Source of the DNA: a virus | Strand: one strand, 5' to 3' | Virus record (IMG/VR): IMGVR_UViG_3300025704_000085 | Coordinates: 1-29,524 of that record | Length of the DNA: 29,524 nucleotides | Shown here: positions 13,914-21,716 of the stretch, in pieces | Layout: every line of letters starts with the position of its first letter | Numbering within the stretch: position 1 is the stretch's first letter | Translations under genes and position numbers: made by a program | The notes under the pieces: generated by a model | Told to the model about the DNA's origin: nothing | The model's database searches: none | What the model saw: only the letters and a program-made list of their open reading frames with translations

Positions 13914-14399
13914 CGGAATTGGAGTCCTTTATTATCTGAAAGTATGCCATCCACTCATTGAACTCAGTAATGCTTATTTGCTCTACTTCCTCAATGGTCT
14001 TGTGAAGCCGATCAGCCAAAGAAATAAGATTCATTCTATGGTGATCGGTTTTTAGTTTTTTGCTAAATCTTCCTCAGATTCTATTTCAGCGAACATCTGA
14101 TTCGCAATCTCACTAATGACAGTAGTTTCCTCTGCCATCAATTCTACGCGATCTTCTATACCACTGAATAACCTAGTGCCGCTATCATCAAGTGCCTTCA
14201 TAATGATTAAATCAACCATTGCACCGATAGTAGTATTACTTAAAAAGTCAGGGTGCTTCTTCTGCAACTGGTTTAAGTCGAAGCAAGTTATCGGCTTGCA
14301 ATACAACCTAAACGCTCCAGAATCGTCACCCCACTCTGGCACTGTAACTTCCCTTGTCTTAATAGTTCTGCGTTCTCTTAAATCTTTAGCCATTCCCAT
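13906..14399 (-). CDS. Tail assembly chaperone GT, -1 frameshift fusion
   Basis: The 115-aa G product is extended when ribosomes slip back one base at 14055-14061. Reading then continues LKTDHHRMNLISLADRL and ends at the TAA at 13906-13908, adding 49 residues for about 164 aa. The T part (EEVEQISITEFNEWMAYF) matches the T-domain style of lambda gpGT-like proteins, with an aromatic W-M-A-Y-F box. T has its own in-frame ATG at 14034 but no good ribosome site. G and GT together should load onto the tape measure protein before tube polymerisation. T is shorter than 60 codons and would be missed as a free-standing gene. Confidence 0.85.
14008..14061 (-). promoter_or_regulatory. Programmed -1 frameshift signal
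   Basis: The minus strand carries A-AAA-AAC (14061-14055) in the zero frame GCA-AAA-AAC-TAA, a canonical X-XXY-YYZ heptamer that ends directly at the G stop codon. After a 6-nt spacer, CCGATCA (14048-14042) can pair perfectly with TGATCGG (14014-14008), giving a 7-bp stem with a 27-nt loop that could stall ribosomes over the slip site. Confidence 0.85.
14052..14399 (-). CDS. Tail assembly chaperone G
   Basis: 115 aa, the unshifted product. It is acidic at the C-terminus (MFAEIESEEDLAKN) and has the layout of G-type tail chaperones: an N-terminal arm with TIKTREVTVPEWG and FRLYCKPITCFDLNQLQKKHPDF, then a helical domain. The start at 14399 has GGGGAG 8 nt upstream; 14393 is an alternative ATG. 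It lies between the tail tube and tape measure genes, the universal place for these chaperones. Confidence 0.85.
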   Translation of the reverse strand: MGMAKDLRERRTIKTREVTVPEWGDDSGAFRLYCKPITCFDLNQLQKKHPDFLSNTTIGAMVDLIIMKALDDSGTRLFSGIEDRVELMAEETTVISEIANQMFAEIESEEDLAKN

Positions 14400-14416
14400 G
14401 ATTTATACTCCCCGTA

Positions 14417-14815
14417 TTAGCCTGCTGTAATTGTTCCTGATGTTTGGATGCTGAAACTAGCTTCTACCATGCCATCATATGGCACGCTGATTGATTTGCT
14501 TGTCACGATACCAGAACCAGAATAACCTTCATCAGACGCAACACCTGTAGGCAAGACATCAAAAACAACCTCTGCGCCCACATCAAAAACTGCTTGGTTC
14601 GATGCTACTGTATCCACATCAAACAATGCCTCAATTGATACTGTGCCAGTCGTGAAACTTGGAGTGAATGTTCTTGCAGTGTCACCCATAGAGGTGGTTT
14701 CTACTGTGTCTGCTGTTTCTTCAATGCTGAAAGAACGAACCTCGCCAACTGCCGCCGCCGTTCCGCCAGAAACGTCTACCTTTACTACTCCGCTATTACC
14801 TGTAGTTACTGCCAT
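14417..14815 (-). CDS. Major tail (tube) protein
   Basis: 132 aa, beta-rich and low in charge. It starts MAVTTGNSGVVKVDVSGGT and has the GEVRSFSIEETADTVETTSMGDTARTF segment found in siphophage tube proteins of the short, lambda V / HK97 gp-like group. The end (YDGMVEASFSIQTSGTITAG) is typical of the last tube strand. It should polymerise into the hexameric tube around the tape measure. The intergenic gap of 17-18 nt on each side is larger than elsewhere in the tail operon, leaving room for strong ribosome sites. Confidence 0.85.
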   Translation of the reverse strand: MAVTTGNSGVVKVDVSGGTAAAVGEVRSFSIEETADTVETTSMGDTARTFTPSFTTGTVSIEALFDVDTVASNQAVFDVGAEVVFDVLPTGVASDEGYSGSGIVTSKSISVPYDGMVEASFSIQTSGTITAG

Positions 14816-14833
14816 TTTACTTACCTCATAAAG

Positions 14834-15268
14834 TTAAAGTGTACCGCGCTGATACCGATACAGTACACGCAGTGTAATTATAACGCCCCCAACTGGAGCA
14901 ATTGAACCCTCATCTGTTTCGACACTAACAATCTGCGTATCTAAGGCGTAGCCGCCACGCTTCCTATCAGCATCTAAACTCTCTTCTACAGCCTCGATTA
15001 TATTGTTTCTGGCTGTGTCGATAGCCTTGCCTTTTACAAAGCAGACTAATTCATAATTGATAGTTCCCATTCTGCTTGAACTAGAGCCACCAACTGTGTT
15101 GTCTTCTCTATCTTCACTGCCGCTCTGCACCAGTATAGCAGGAAATTGCGCGTTAGATAACTTATCAAAATCAAACGGCTCTCTGGTCACATACTTAACA
15201 TCTACTGGCAAATTGATCTGGCTAAGGGTATCAACCAAGTTAATCGCTATCTCTTCTCTAATGCTCAT
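14834..15268 (-). CDS. Tail terminator-like protein
   Basis: 144 aa. The pattern MSIREEIAINLVDTLSQI, FPAILVQSGSEDRE, NYELVCFVKG, then SVETDEGSIAPVGGVIITLRVLYRYQRGTL matches tail terminator (lambda U-like) proteins: an N-terminal helix, then a beta sheet ending with a YRY-type strand. It would cap the tube at the head-proximal end. It overlaps the gene upstream by ATGA and precedes the tube gene, the standard position. Confidence 0.7.
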   Translation of the reverse strand: MSIREEIAINLVDTLSQINLPVDVKYVTREPFDFDKLSNAQFPAILVQSGSEDREDNTVGGSSSSRMGTINYELVCFVKGKAIDTARNNIIEAVEESLDADRKRGGYALDTQIVSVETDEGSIAPVGGVIITLRVLYRYQRGTL

Positions 15269-15699
15269 ACCTTTAAGTTCCTCATAAAGAATTTAGCTAG
15301 TTCTTTCTTGTCCTTTCTACTGAACCCAAAGAATGGTCGTAACTTTTGATTGAACGCCGCCTTCTTAGACTCTGCACCAGTTGAAAAGAATATAGTAGCC
15401 TGTTCGCTGTTCGATCTTGACGTTATAGACCCTAGCATGTGACCTTTATCAAACAGGTTGGGTCTAGTGCTTTTGCTTCTGCGCTTTCGCCATCCATAAT
15501 ATCCATCTTTCCAACCCTTTTTACTGTACGGCTTAAAAGCCTTATCCTTAACATCTTTACCATCAGCAGTTCTATCAAGTATAAGGTTAATTCCCTGCTG
15601 ACCTGCGCGTGATAACGCAAGCCTTATAGCCTCTTTAGGCTCATTGCCATTCAGTTTAAAATCAACTTCTTTAAGGTTGTTGAAGATACTAAACTTCAC
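15265..15699 (-). CDS. Phage virion morphogenesis / tail completion protein
   Basis: 144 aa from a GTG start at 15699 that overlaps the previous stop (TAGTG). It is basic, with FDKGHMLGSITSRSNSEQATIFFST and a C-terminal LRPFFGFSRKDKKELAKFFM, the signature of the Mu gpG / P2 gpS-like virion morphogenesis (tail completion) family. It should act at the head-tail junction. It is translationally coupled to both neighbours. No unusual feature other than the GTG start. Confidence 0.75.
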   Translation of the reverse strand: MKFSIFNNLKEVDFKLNGNEPKEAIRLALSRAGQQGINLILDRTADGKDVKDKAFKPYSKKGWKDGYYGWRKRRSKSTRPNLFDKGHMLGSITSRSNSEQATIFFSTGAESKKAAFNQKLRPFFGFSRKDKKELAKFFMRNLKV

Positions 15700-16112
15700 T
15701 ACCTAGACAGCCTTCCGCTGTGGTAGCTTTTCTTTTCCTTCTCAACAATTATGCTGTCATTGTCTGCATCGTACTCAACACCATCGCGCAAGATAGCCTC
15801 TAATTCTTCGCCATATCGCGACTTGTAAAAAGTAATCATGCTTTGAAATCTATCGCCATCCACCCAGTTAGTTAACTGTGGTAGAGCATAACGCCAAAGC
15901 ACTAAGTATGCGGCGCATCGCGTAAATTGTGAATCAGTAAGATATGTGACATTCATTTCGCCTTCAATACCTTTTCTGTCCCACCACTGTATTCTTAAAT
16001 CACGTTCTATGTCTGATTGCGCTCTTTCATGCTCGTCAGCAAACGTGTCTATGCCTAGTTGCAGAATATCGGGCACTAGTTCTTGCAAATCTTTATCTTC
16101 TGAAAATGCCAT
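15699..16112 (-). CDS. Head-tail connector / adaptor protein
   Basis: 137 aa from the ATG at 16112 (TAATG with the previous stop; GGTGA 7 nt upstream). The ATG at 16118 is too close to the ribosome site. The helical pattern DLQELVPDILQLGIDTFADEHERAQSDIERDLR, then FTRCAAYLVLWRYALPQL and FYKSRYGEELEAIL is what head completion (gp6-like adaptor) proteins show. It lies between the capsid gene and tail completion genes. It would bind under the portal ring. Confidence 0.65.
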   Translation of the reverse strand: MAFSEDKDLQELVPDILQLGIDTFADEHERAQSDIERDLRIQWWDRKGIEGEMNVTYLTDSQFTRCAAYLVLWRYALPQLTNWVDGDRFQSMITFYKSRYGEELEAILRDGVEYDADNDSIIVEKEKKSYHSGRLSR

Positions 16113-16387
16113 TACCATTTCACCTTATCAGACCAGTAAGCCCCAGACATCTTGCCTTTGGCTATATTCTTTGCATGGCGCGCTTTAAATGAAGCCCGCT
16201 TTGCTTTATCTGCCGCAGATTCATTCTTTCTAGGTGGCTTGTTATCTGCACCCTGCTGTCCGAATCTAATCAGCTTAACTTTATCTCCTTCTTTGGCTAA
16301 TACAGCGTGAGACTTAGTCGAATGACCAGATGTTCGTTTGGGCTTATTATAGCCGCTGAACCTTTCGCCTCTATATGTAATCGCCAT
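16112..16387 (-). CDS. Conserved small basic protein of phage head region
   Basis: 91 aa, strongly basic. The sequence MAITYRGERFSGYNKPKRT, SHAVLAKEGDKVKLIRFGQQG and the ending KARHAKNIAKGKMSGAYWSDKVKW is one I recall from many marine phages and cyanophages, always annotated as hypothetical. High charge suggests binding of nucleic acid or an internal virion role, but this is not shown. It starts shortly after the terminator that follows the capsid gene, with GAGG 5 nt upstream of ATG. Confidence 0.8.
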   Translation of the reverse strand: MAITYRGERFSGYNKPKRTSGHSTKSHAVLAKEGDKVKLIRFGQQGADNKPPRKNESAADKAKRASFKARHAKNIAKGKMSGAYWSDKVKW

Positions 16388-16398
16388 ATTAACCTCGG

Positions 16399-16428
16399 AA
16401 AAAAGATTCCCCCTGCCGAAACAGAGGG
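16399..16428 (-). terminator. Rho-independent terminator after major capsid gene
   Basis: On the minus strand CCCTCTG-TTTCGG-CAGGGGG makes a 7-bp stem (one G-U pair), then GAATC and six T. It lies 17 nt after the capsid stop and 11 nt before the next start. It probably works partially, giving more capsid mRNA than connector mRNA. Confidence 0.85.
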
Positions 16429-16445
16429 CTTCATGTTACTAACTT

Positions 16446-17300
16446 CTAGTTGGTTTTTCCGCGTACTTCTACACCGAAACCATCTTCTAGTTCTGCAATA
16501 CCATAGTATGCAGTTGCTACCAACTCAGTTGCTCTAGCAGACGCATCTCGTTGCTCTTCAATAACGAAGTCGCGCTTAAGTGCCATTGCTAGTGCTTCTG
16601 GAGCAAATACTGCACCTTTCGCAATGTTAGTGGCGATAGCTACACCTGAATGCTCATATACGTTGCAACCTGCAATGCTACCGATAAAGCCGCGAGTCAT
16701 AGCTTCGTTTGCAACATCGTTGCTAAACGCATTAGTGCCAGTAAGTGCTGACTTAAGGTGGAATGCCTGCAATGGGTTAATAACACAAGCTAGTTCACCT
16801 GTGTAGGCATTGTTGCGGATTTTTGCAACAGCTTCAAAGATAGTAGCAGGTGAGATAGCAACAGCATCGCCGCCAACTTCTGTTGAGAAATCATCAAATT
16901 TTGCAATGATATCTGCATCAATTTTCTTAGCAATAGCGTTACCAAGTACAGTACCAACTTCTGCCGCTACGTTCCCTTGACCGCCCATAGTAGAAAGATC
17001 AGAAAGTAGTACAGATGCACCAACAGTTTTGATAGCTACGTCAGTTGAAGTAGTTTGCAAAGCTGATGCAGTTAGGTCTGTTTCTTCTGCGATATCAGCC
17101 GCAGTGATAGTGCCATACTTAGGAATCTGGATAGTTGTGCCAGATACGTTAGCAATGTCATAGGTCTTAACTAGACCTGCCATCAATGAACCTTCTTCAG
17201 CAGTGAATCGTGCTTGCGCTACGATGTTGCTAAATAGGTTGCTCATGTTCTCGGTAGTAGTACCGCTATCTGTAACTGATTTTGAAATTGTAATGCTCAT
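16446..17300 (-). CDS. Major capsid protein
   Basis: 284 aa. Compact, with the HK97-fold flavour: an N-terminal arm (residues 1-35), then the E-loop like region (ETDLTASALQTTSTDVAIKTVGASVLLSDLS), a spine helix (VAAEVGTVLGNAIAKKIDADIIAKF), and the P/A domain with CVINPLQAFHLKSAL and a final beta strand containing GVEVRG. It follows the scaffold gene and precedes a strong terminator, as expected for the most abundant protein. No protease gene is adjacent and no delta domain is visible, so scaffold removal may not need cleavage of this protein. Confidence 0.88.
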   Translation of the reverse strand: MSITISKSVTDSGTTTENMSNLFSNIVAQARFTAEEGSLMAGLVKTYDIANVSGTTIQIPKYGTITAADIAEETDLTASALQTTSTDVAIKTVGASVLLSDLSTMGGQGNVAAEVGTVLGNAIAKKIDADIIAKFDDFSTEVGGDAVAISPATIFEAVAKIRNNAYTGELACVINPLQAFHLKSALTGTNAFSNDVANEAMTRGFIGSIAGCNVYEHSGVAIATNIAKGAVFAPEALAMALKRDFVIEEQRDASARATELVATAYYGIAELEDGFGVEVRGKTN

Positions 17301-17334
17301 AATAAAAAGTCCTTAAAATAGGTAAAATATATAA

Positions 17335-17994
17335 TTAAGTCTTCCCCTTCGTTTTAGCGTACAGTTCTTTGCCGCCTTGACTCCAGTTCGCAACCATCCA
17401 ATCCACCGACTTTTCGGGCTTCGATGTACTCCCACCTGCATTACCCATACTGCCAGTGCCACCTTGTGACGCTCTAACAAAGTGCGGGTTTACAGTTAAA
17501 AACTCTGTGACCATATCATCAACAGATAATAGATCGCCTTTATCATTGTATCTCGGCGTTCCATTAGCGTCTAGCACTTCGACTGTGCCGTCTTGGGCAA
17601 GTCGGGTATTGCTTTTCAATAAGGTTGTCACTTGCGAAACATCGACTGCATTGTTACGACTAGCGGCTGAGGTTAACGCTCCATCAATCAGCGTCTCCTG
17701 CAACCTGCTTTTGTAACCATTAATCTCTGCTTCTTTCTTTTCGACAGTCTGCTTTAGAATTGAATCGAACTCGCCACGTTGCTTCTGTGCCTCGATCTCT
17801 GCTTGTTCTTTCTGAGTGAGTAGCTCCTTAGCTTCATCTAAGTTAATGCCACCAATCTTCTTATCGAACTTGCGTTGTTCTCTAGCAATGCGATCAGCAA
17901 CAATGCGATCTAGTTCTTCCTGCGTGAATGTCTTATCCTGTGTTTGTACTGTTTCAGTCTCAGTTTGTGGTGCTTCCATGATTTCATCGCTCAT
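17335..17994 (-). CDS. Capsid scaffold protein
   Basis: 219 aa, highly acidic and helical: FTQEELDRIVADRIAREQRKFDKKIG, then a long coiled coil with QKEQAEIEAQKQRGEFDSILKQTVEKKEAEI. The C-terminal third is less ordered, with a Gly/Ser/Ala-rich segment (ASQGGTGSMGNAGGSTSKPEKS) and a final basic helix that could bind the capsid shell. The pattern is that of the DUF4355-like phage scaffolds placed just before the capsid gene. It should direct procapsid assembly and leave before or during DNA packaging. Confidence 0.8.
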   Translation of the reverse strand: MSDEIMEAPQTETETVQTQDKTFTQEELDRIVADRIAREQRKFDKKIGGINLDEAKELLTQKEQAEIEAQKQRGEFDSILKQTVEKKEAEINGYKSRLQETLIDGALTSAASRNNAVDVSQVTTLLKSNTRLAQDGTVEVLDANGTPRYNDKGDLLSVDDMVTEFLTVNPHFVRASQGGTGSMGNAGGSTSKPEKSVDWMVANWSQGGKELYAKTKGKT

Positions 17995-18047
17995 GTGTAC
18001 GAACCTCTCTAAAGAGTAGTTATTAAGTGAATTGTTAGTTTAGCACA

Positions 18048-18104
18048 TTACTTCTTAGTCTTGCGCTTCTTCTTTTTCTTTGGTTTTCCGTAGTGATTAG
18101 GCAT
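18048..18104 (-). CDS. Tiny 18-aa lysine-rich peptide
   Basis: ATG at 18104 shares a base with the stop of the 58-aa gene (TAATG). The product, MPNHYGKPKKKKKRKTKK, has 10 Lys/Arg in 18 residues. I recall comparable MPxxYGK-K-rich micro-ORFs between head genes of several marine phages, which is why I accept this one despite its size. It may bind DNA or the capsid interior, or act as a translation coupler to the scaffold gene. Its reality is not proven by sequence alone. Confidence 0.55.
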   Translation of the reverse strand: MPNHYGKPKKKKKRKTKK

Positions 18105-18280
18105 TATTCATCCTCATTAAGTAGGTCTACAGTTAAATGTATTGCCTCATAAAGGAACAGAAACTCATCAAGCTCTTCTGGGTCTATAAGGTCATACAAC
18201 CTATCTAAACGCTCGACCACATCATCTGGTAATGGGTCTTGCTCTATTAGCTTTTGCCCTATTTCTAAGTATTTAGTCAT
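18104..18280 (-). CDS. Small acidic protein, 58 aa
   Basis: Reading from ATG at 18280, inside the 3' end of the MuF-fusion gene (8-nt overlap), to TAA at 18104-18106. The product begins MTKYLEIGQKLIEQDPLPDD and ends TVDLLNEDE; it is strongly acidic and helical (VVERLDRLYDLIDPEELDEFLFLYEAI). It is sandwiched between a head protein and the basic 18-aa peptide, so an acidic/basic pair translated from coupled frames is possible. It falls just short of a 60-codon cut-off. No family recognised. Confidence 0.7.
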   Translation of the reverse strand: MTKYLEIGQKLIEQDPLPDDVVERLDRLYDLIDPEELDEFLFLYEAIHLTVDLLNEDE

Positions 18281-20204
18281 CTATCACCTCTCCTATTTTG
18301 AAATCGAACCCATCGAAAACGTCTATGCGACCATCGTTTCTTTTCATTTCGTCTAGCAGGTTGACTAGCTTTGGGTCTACTAGGTCTTTTCTACCCATGT
18401 TGTATAGACTGAAACTTTCAGCAAACCATTCATGGTGGTTGTATTCACTGTAGCTTGTAGGGTAGACATTGTCTGGGCTTAGCTTTTTCTTGTTATTCTT
18501 GTCATAAAACAGGTGGGCTAGATACTTTTCCACTGGTGGTTCTGAAATTAGCCCTTTTCCGCGCTCTGTACCGATCCTATTGTATTCTTGGTGTAGTGTA
18601 TGCCCGTATTCATGAATAACAGTATTGTTAAACTTATCAACAGGGTCGTCAAAATATGCTGAGGCTAGTTGTGGTCTATCTTTTAATCCATCGCCAACTT
18701 TCCATGCGCTTGCTGTCTGCGGTCTTATAGACTGCTCCATGCGACCTATGCTTCTTCCTAGTCGCTTGTATGCTTCACGCTTCTTGTTGTAGTCGTTAGC
18801 GTAGCCGTTAAATTCCTCTACAAGCGCGTAGTCTTTGGTTTCAAGATACTTAGCCTTAGTCTCAGAGTACTTCTCTCCTAACTGTTGTAAATCATCATCT
18901 AACGCTCGTAGCTTTGCAGTATCTTTGGCTATCTTCTTCCTGATCTCGCTTTCGTCTACAAATGCAGTTGCCGTTCTAGGCTTCCAGTATGATGCGTTAA
19001 TAGAAAGATTCATGTCACCCATAGACATTGCCGCACTCTTATCGCCCGTTGGCGTGACCGATCGAATCTGGGGTATCTTATATTGCTTTGACAGGTCAGC
19101 AGTTATGTCTAGAGAATTATCCAACAGCGTTAGTGTCTCTGCTGAGAATGTTGTTCCTGTAACTTTACCAGTCTGTAGATTGAACGCATCGACTCTTGTT
19201 CCATAACTTGAATATTGTGATATCCCTTTTCCCCTAAAACGCAACATAGGTACACCATCACTGTCTACTGGATAGCTGTAAAAGTCTCTGCTACCCTCGC
19301 TGACTGTCTTCCATCGCTCTGGCTTATACTTTAGCTTTTTCTCTGCCGACTTAACTGCCGCCGCTTTAGTCAATTTCTTGATAGGCTTAGTCTGCAACTC
19401 TGTTATTGGCTCAGGCTCTGGGGGTGGTGCAACCTCTTCGACTACTTCCTGCACTACCTCTTCATCAAATACAGGTCTCCAGTGGTGCTGACATCTATAA
19501 CCACCACGAACCACAAAAGGGTCACCAGAGGCTTTACCTTGCCAACTGCCTGACCATATCTCTGCTATCTCTTCTTCGGTGTAAACCTTGCCTACGTGCT
19601 TTCTACAGTGTGATCTACTGTTGTCCTGTAGACCGCCATAGTACTTCCACTTAGTAACACCAGACTGCTTACCGATAGCCACGTTCGCGTTTGCGTTGAA
19701 CTGCATTAGACCATCATGCACCTGTTGATCTGCGTAACGCTTTAGGTTGCCGCCTACCGTCTCCCTGACGTTCTTAACGGCATCAGAAAAGGATGTGCCA
19801 ACCAGTGTCATGTCATATATCTCTTTAGAGACAGCCGTAAGATACTGATCGCCTACCGCCTCAAATCCCTGAAAGGTGAGAGACTGCAACTGGTTAACAA
19901 CACCCTTGTCTAGGTTGGTGAAGTCACCATACTCATTCAGCATATCTGTAGCTCTCTCGGCTACGCCTGAGTAGTCCTTAACGATCTTATCAACCTCTGC
20001 AAGATACTCTTTGTCGATTATCTTCCTAAGCTCATTCCTTGACTCTACCGCCCACTCTAAGTCAAAGAACTCACCATCAGTCAAAGGCGCGCCAGACATA
20101 AGATCAGTGATCTTGTCCTCTAGGTTAACAATGGCATCACCTAACTTGCGTTGGTGGTCTTCTGCCAATTTTTCCAGAAAGTCTGCGTGTGTTGCGTCTG
20201 TCAT
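18273..20204 (-). CDS. MuF-type minor head protein fused to a zinc metalloprotease domain
   Basis: 643 aa, more than twice the usual length of a MuF head protein. Residues ~1-265 are the MuF region, ending in the diagnostic Cys/His block YYGGLQDNSRSHCRKHVGKV and GYRCQHHWRPVF. A proline/glutamate linker (APPPEPEPITEL, about 266-285) leads to a C-terminal domain. That domain contains NTVIHEYGHTLHQEYN with HEYGH at residues 531-535 (bases 18600-18614), and downstream NHHEWFAESFSLYNMG, where a Glu (about 592 or 596) can be the third zinc ligand, as in gluzincins of the lethal-factor-like type. MuF proteins sit inside the head, and toxin-like domains fused to them have been described elsewhere. 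So this enzyme may travel in the virion and act in the host at infection. A capsid maturation role is the main alternative, since no separate prohead protease was found. Confidence 0.8.
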   Translation of the reverse strand: MTDATHADFLEKLAEDHQRKLGDAIVNLEDKITDLMSGAPLTDGEFFDLEWAVESRNELRKIIDKEYLAEVDKIVKDYSGVAERATDMLNEYGDFTNLDKGVVNQLQSLTFQGFEAVGDQYLTAVSKEIYDMTLVGTSFSDAVKNVRETVGGNLKRYADQQVHDGLMQFNANANVAIGKQSGVTKWKYYGGLQDNSRSHCRKHVGKVYTEEEIAEIWSGSWQGKASGDPFVVRGGYRCQHHWRPVFDEEVVQEVVEEVAPPPEPEPITELQTKPIKKLTKAAAVKSAEKKLKYKPERWKTVSEGSRDFYSYPVDSDGVPMLRFRGKGISQYSSYGTRVDAFNLQTGKVTGTTFSAETLTLLDNSLDITADLSKQYKIPQIRSVTPTGDKSAAMSMGDMNLSINASYWKPRTATAFVDESEIRKKIAKDTAKLRALDDDLQQLGEKYSETKAKYLETKDYALVEEFNGYANDYNKKREAYKRLGRSIGRMEQSIRPQTASAWKVGDGLKDRPQLASAYFDDPVDKFNNTVIHEYGHTLHQEYNRIGTERGKGLISEPPVEKYLAHLFYDKNNKKKLSPDNVYPTSYSEYNHHEWFAESFSLYNMGRKDLVDPKLVNLLDEMKRNDGRIDVFDGFDFKIGEVIDD

Positions 20205-21716
20205 CTACGCCTCTGAGGGTTGTGATGCCTTTGGCTGTAGCAGTTCATCGCCGCCTGCGACATCTTCAAGACCGATTTTCTCTCGCACCTCGTTTGCTGT
20301 CACTACGCCGTTGTCCATGTGATAAGCATATATCTGAGTCTTGTCGCTGTAGTCACCAACCGCAGTTGTGCTTGCTTCTATCTCTAGATGCGCTTTTGCG
20401 AGCTTCTCATCATCAAGAACTAGATCAGCAATCTTCTTATCAACTTCCTGAGCAAGTACAGTAGACTTAACGCCTGTGGCTCGCATCTGCTGTAAGAATA
20501 CTAGCTCTTTGTCGTAGTCTCTAAGGTCGAAGCTGTCTGGGTAAAACACCTCAACTACGTTCTTGTCGTGACCTTGCCAGTCGCAAAACAAGCCCCATAG
20601 ATGCTCTTCTGCTAACTCTAGCAGGTCGGCTTTCTCTGATAGCTTGGCATTCAGCATTTGGAACTCTGTTTGCAATGCTATACCTGATTGCTTGACCGCC
20701 TCACTGCCACGAACCGCGCCCATATGTGCCATGCGGTTAATAGCCTCAACCTTATCGTTAATCGTGTTTCTAACAGCGTCTAGGTTCTGACCACTAGGTT
20801 GCATCTGGTAAGGTCTTAGGTTGGCATCCATATCATCAGGCAAGTTAATCACTGCACCTGCACCCGCAGTTGCATCTGTTTCGTAGGTCTTAACCAGTGT
20901 TGGGTGGTTACTGATACGAATCAACTGCTCAATCTCTGATAGCTCCTGATAGATAGCTCGTTGCATAGGAGCAACATCGGTAAGGTCACTAATACCAATG
21001 CCTCTGATATTTGATCTGTTGGCGGGTAAGAACACCGCAGGAACACGCCCTAATGGGTTAGGCTGTACTTCTTCGGCATATACGCCATCATTTCTGATGC
21101 GATAGCTTCTAACAGTTTCTGGAGTCCATTCTCTAAAGAATGACTCTGTCTCGGTGTTATCAATAAAGTTAACCTCTTCTCTAACCTTTAAGAACTCAAG
21201 CTCAAACCTGCCGCTTGGGGATCTGCGATACTTCCAGTCAAAAACATTCTCAGGGGTAAACATGGTCACATAAGGTCGAATGTCCTGATCTAGCTCTTGC
21301 GCCTTTGTTCCCGCTACACTTTGAGGCTTATCAACCATTAGCCAAACATGCCCATACACGCTAGACCATATCTGCGCTTGTCTCATAAATGAATCAAAAG
21401 ACCGACCATCGAGGTCAGCATCTTTAAGGAATGATTGTAAAGACGGATCTCCTGCCATCTTATCGAACGATCTGGTTGGCGGTATGCGCCATAGATATGA
21501 ACTGTAGATATGAACAATGTTCTTGCAGTGATTGTCCATTGGGGTCAGGTCTAACCTGCGGTTGTATTCTTTTTCGCCCTCGCTAACGTACTGCGTCAGG
21601 AACGCGCCGCTAGTGTAGTGTTCGCCCCCTAGATAAGACCGCAAAAAGAACTCCCATTGGGGAGCATAAGCGTCATAGGTTGGATGTGTATCGGTTATTG
21701 CTTTTTCTTCCTTCAT
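20205..21716 (-). CDS. Portal protein (DUF4055-type)
   Basis: 503 aa from the ATG at 21716, whose first base is the last base of the terminase stop (TGATG) and which has AAGGTGG 5 nt upstream. A GTG at 21725 is a weaker start. The pattern YDAYAPQWEFFLRSYLGGEHY, RRLDLTPMDNHCKNIVHIYSSYLWR, then IRISNHPTLVKTYETDATAG and the long helical C-terminus is that of DUF4055 portals. It forms the dodecameric DNA gate at the head vertex. Directly followed by the MuF gene, one base apart. Confidence 0.88.
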   Translation of the reverse strand: MKEEKAITDTHPTYDAYAPQWEFFLRSYLGGEHYTSGAFLTQYVSEGEKEYNRRLDLTPMDNHCKNIVHIYSSYLWRIPPTRSFDKMAGDPSLQSFLKDADLDGRSFDSFMRQAQIWSSVYGHVWLMVDKPQSVAGTKAQELDQDIRPYVTMFTPENVFDWKYRRSPSGRFELEFLKVREEVNFIDNTETESFFREWTPETVRSYRIRNDGVYAEEVQPNPLGRVPAVFLPANRSNIRGIGISDLTDVAPMQRAIYQELSEIEQLIRISNHPTLVKTYETDATAGAGAVINLPDDMDANLRPYQMQPSGQNLDAVRNTINDKVEAINRMAHMGAVRGSEAVKQSGIALQTEFQMLNAKLSEKADLLELAEEHLWGLFCDWQGHDKNVVEVFYPDSFDLRDYDKELVFLQQMRATGVKSTVLAQEVDKKIADLVLDDEKLAKAHLEIEASTTAVGDYSDKTQIYAYHMDNGVVTANEVREKIGLEDVAGGDELLQPKASQPSEA

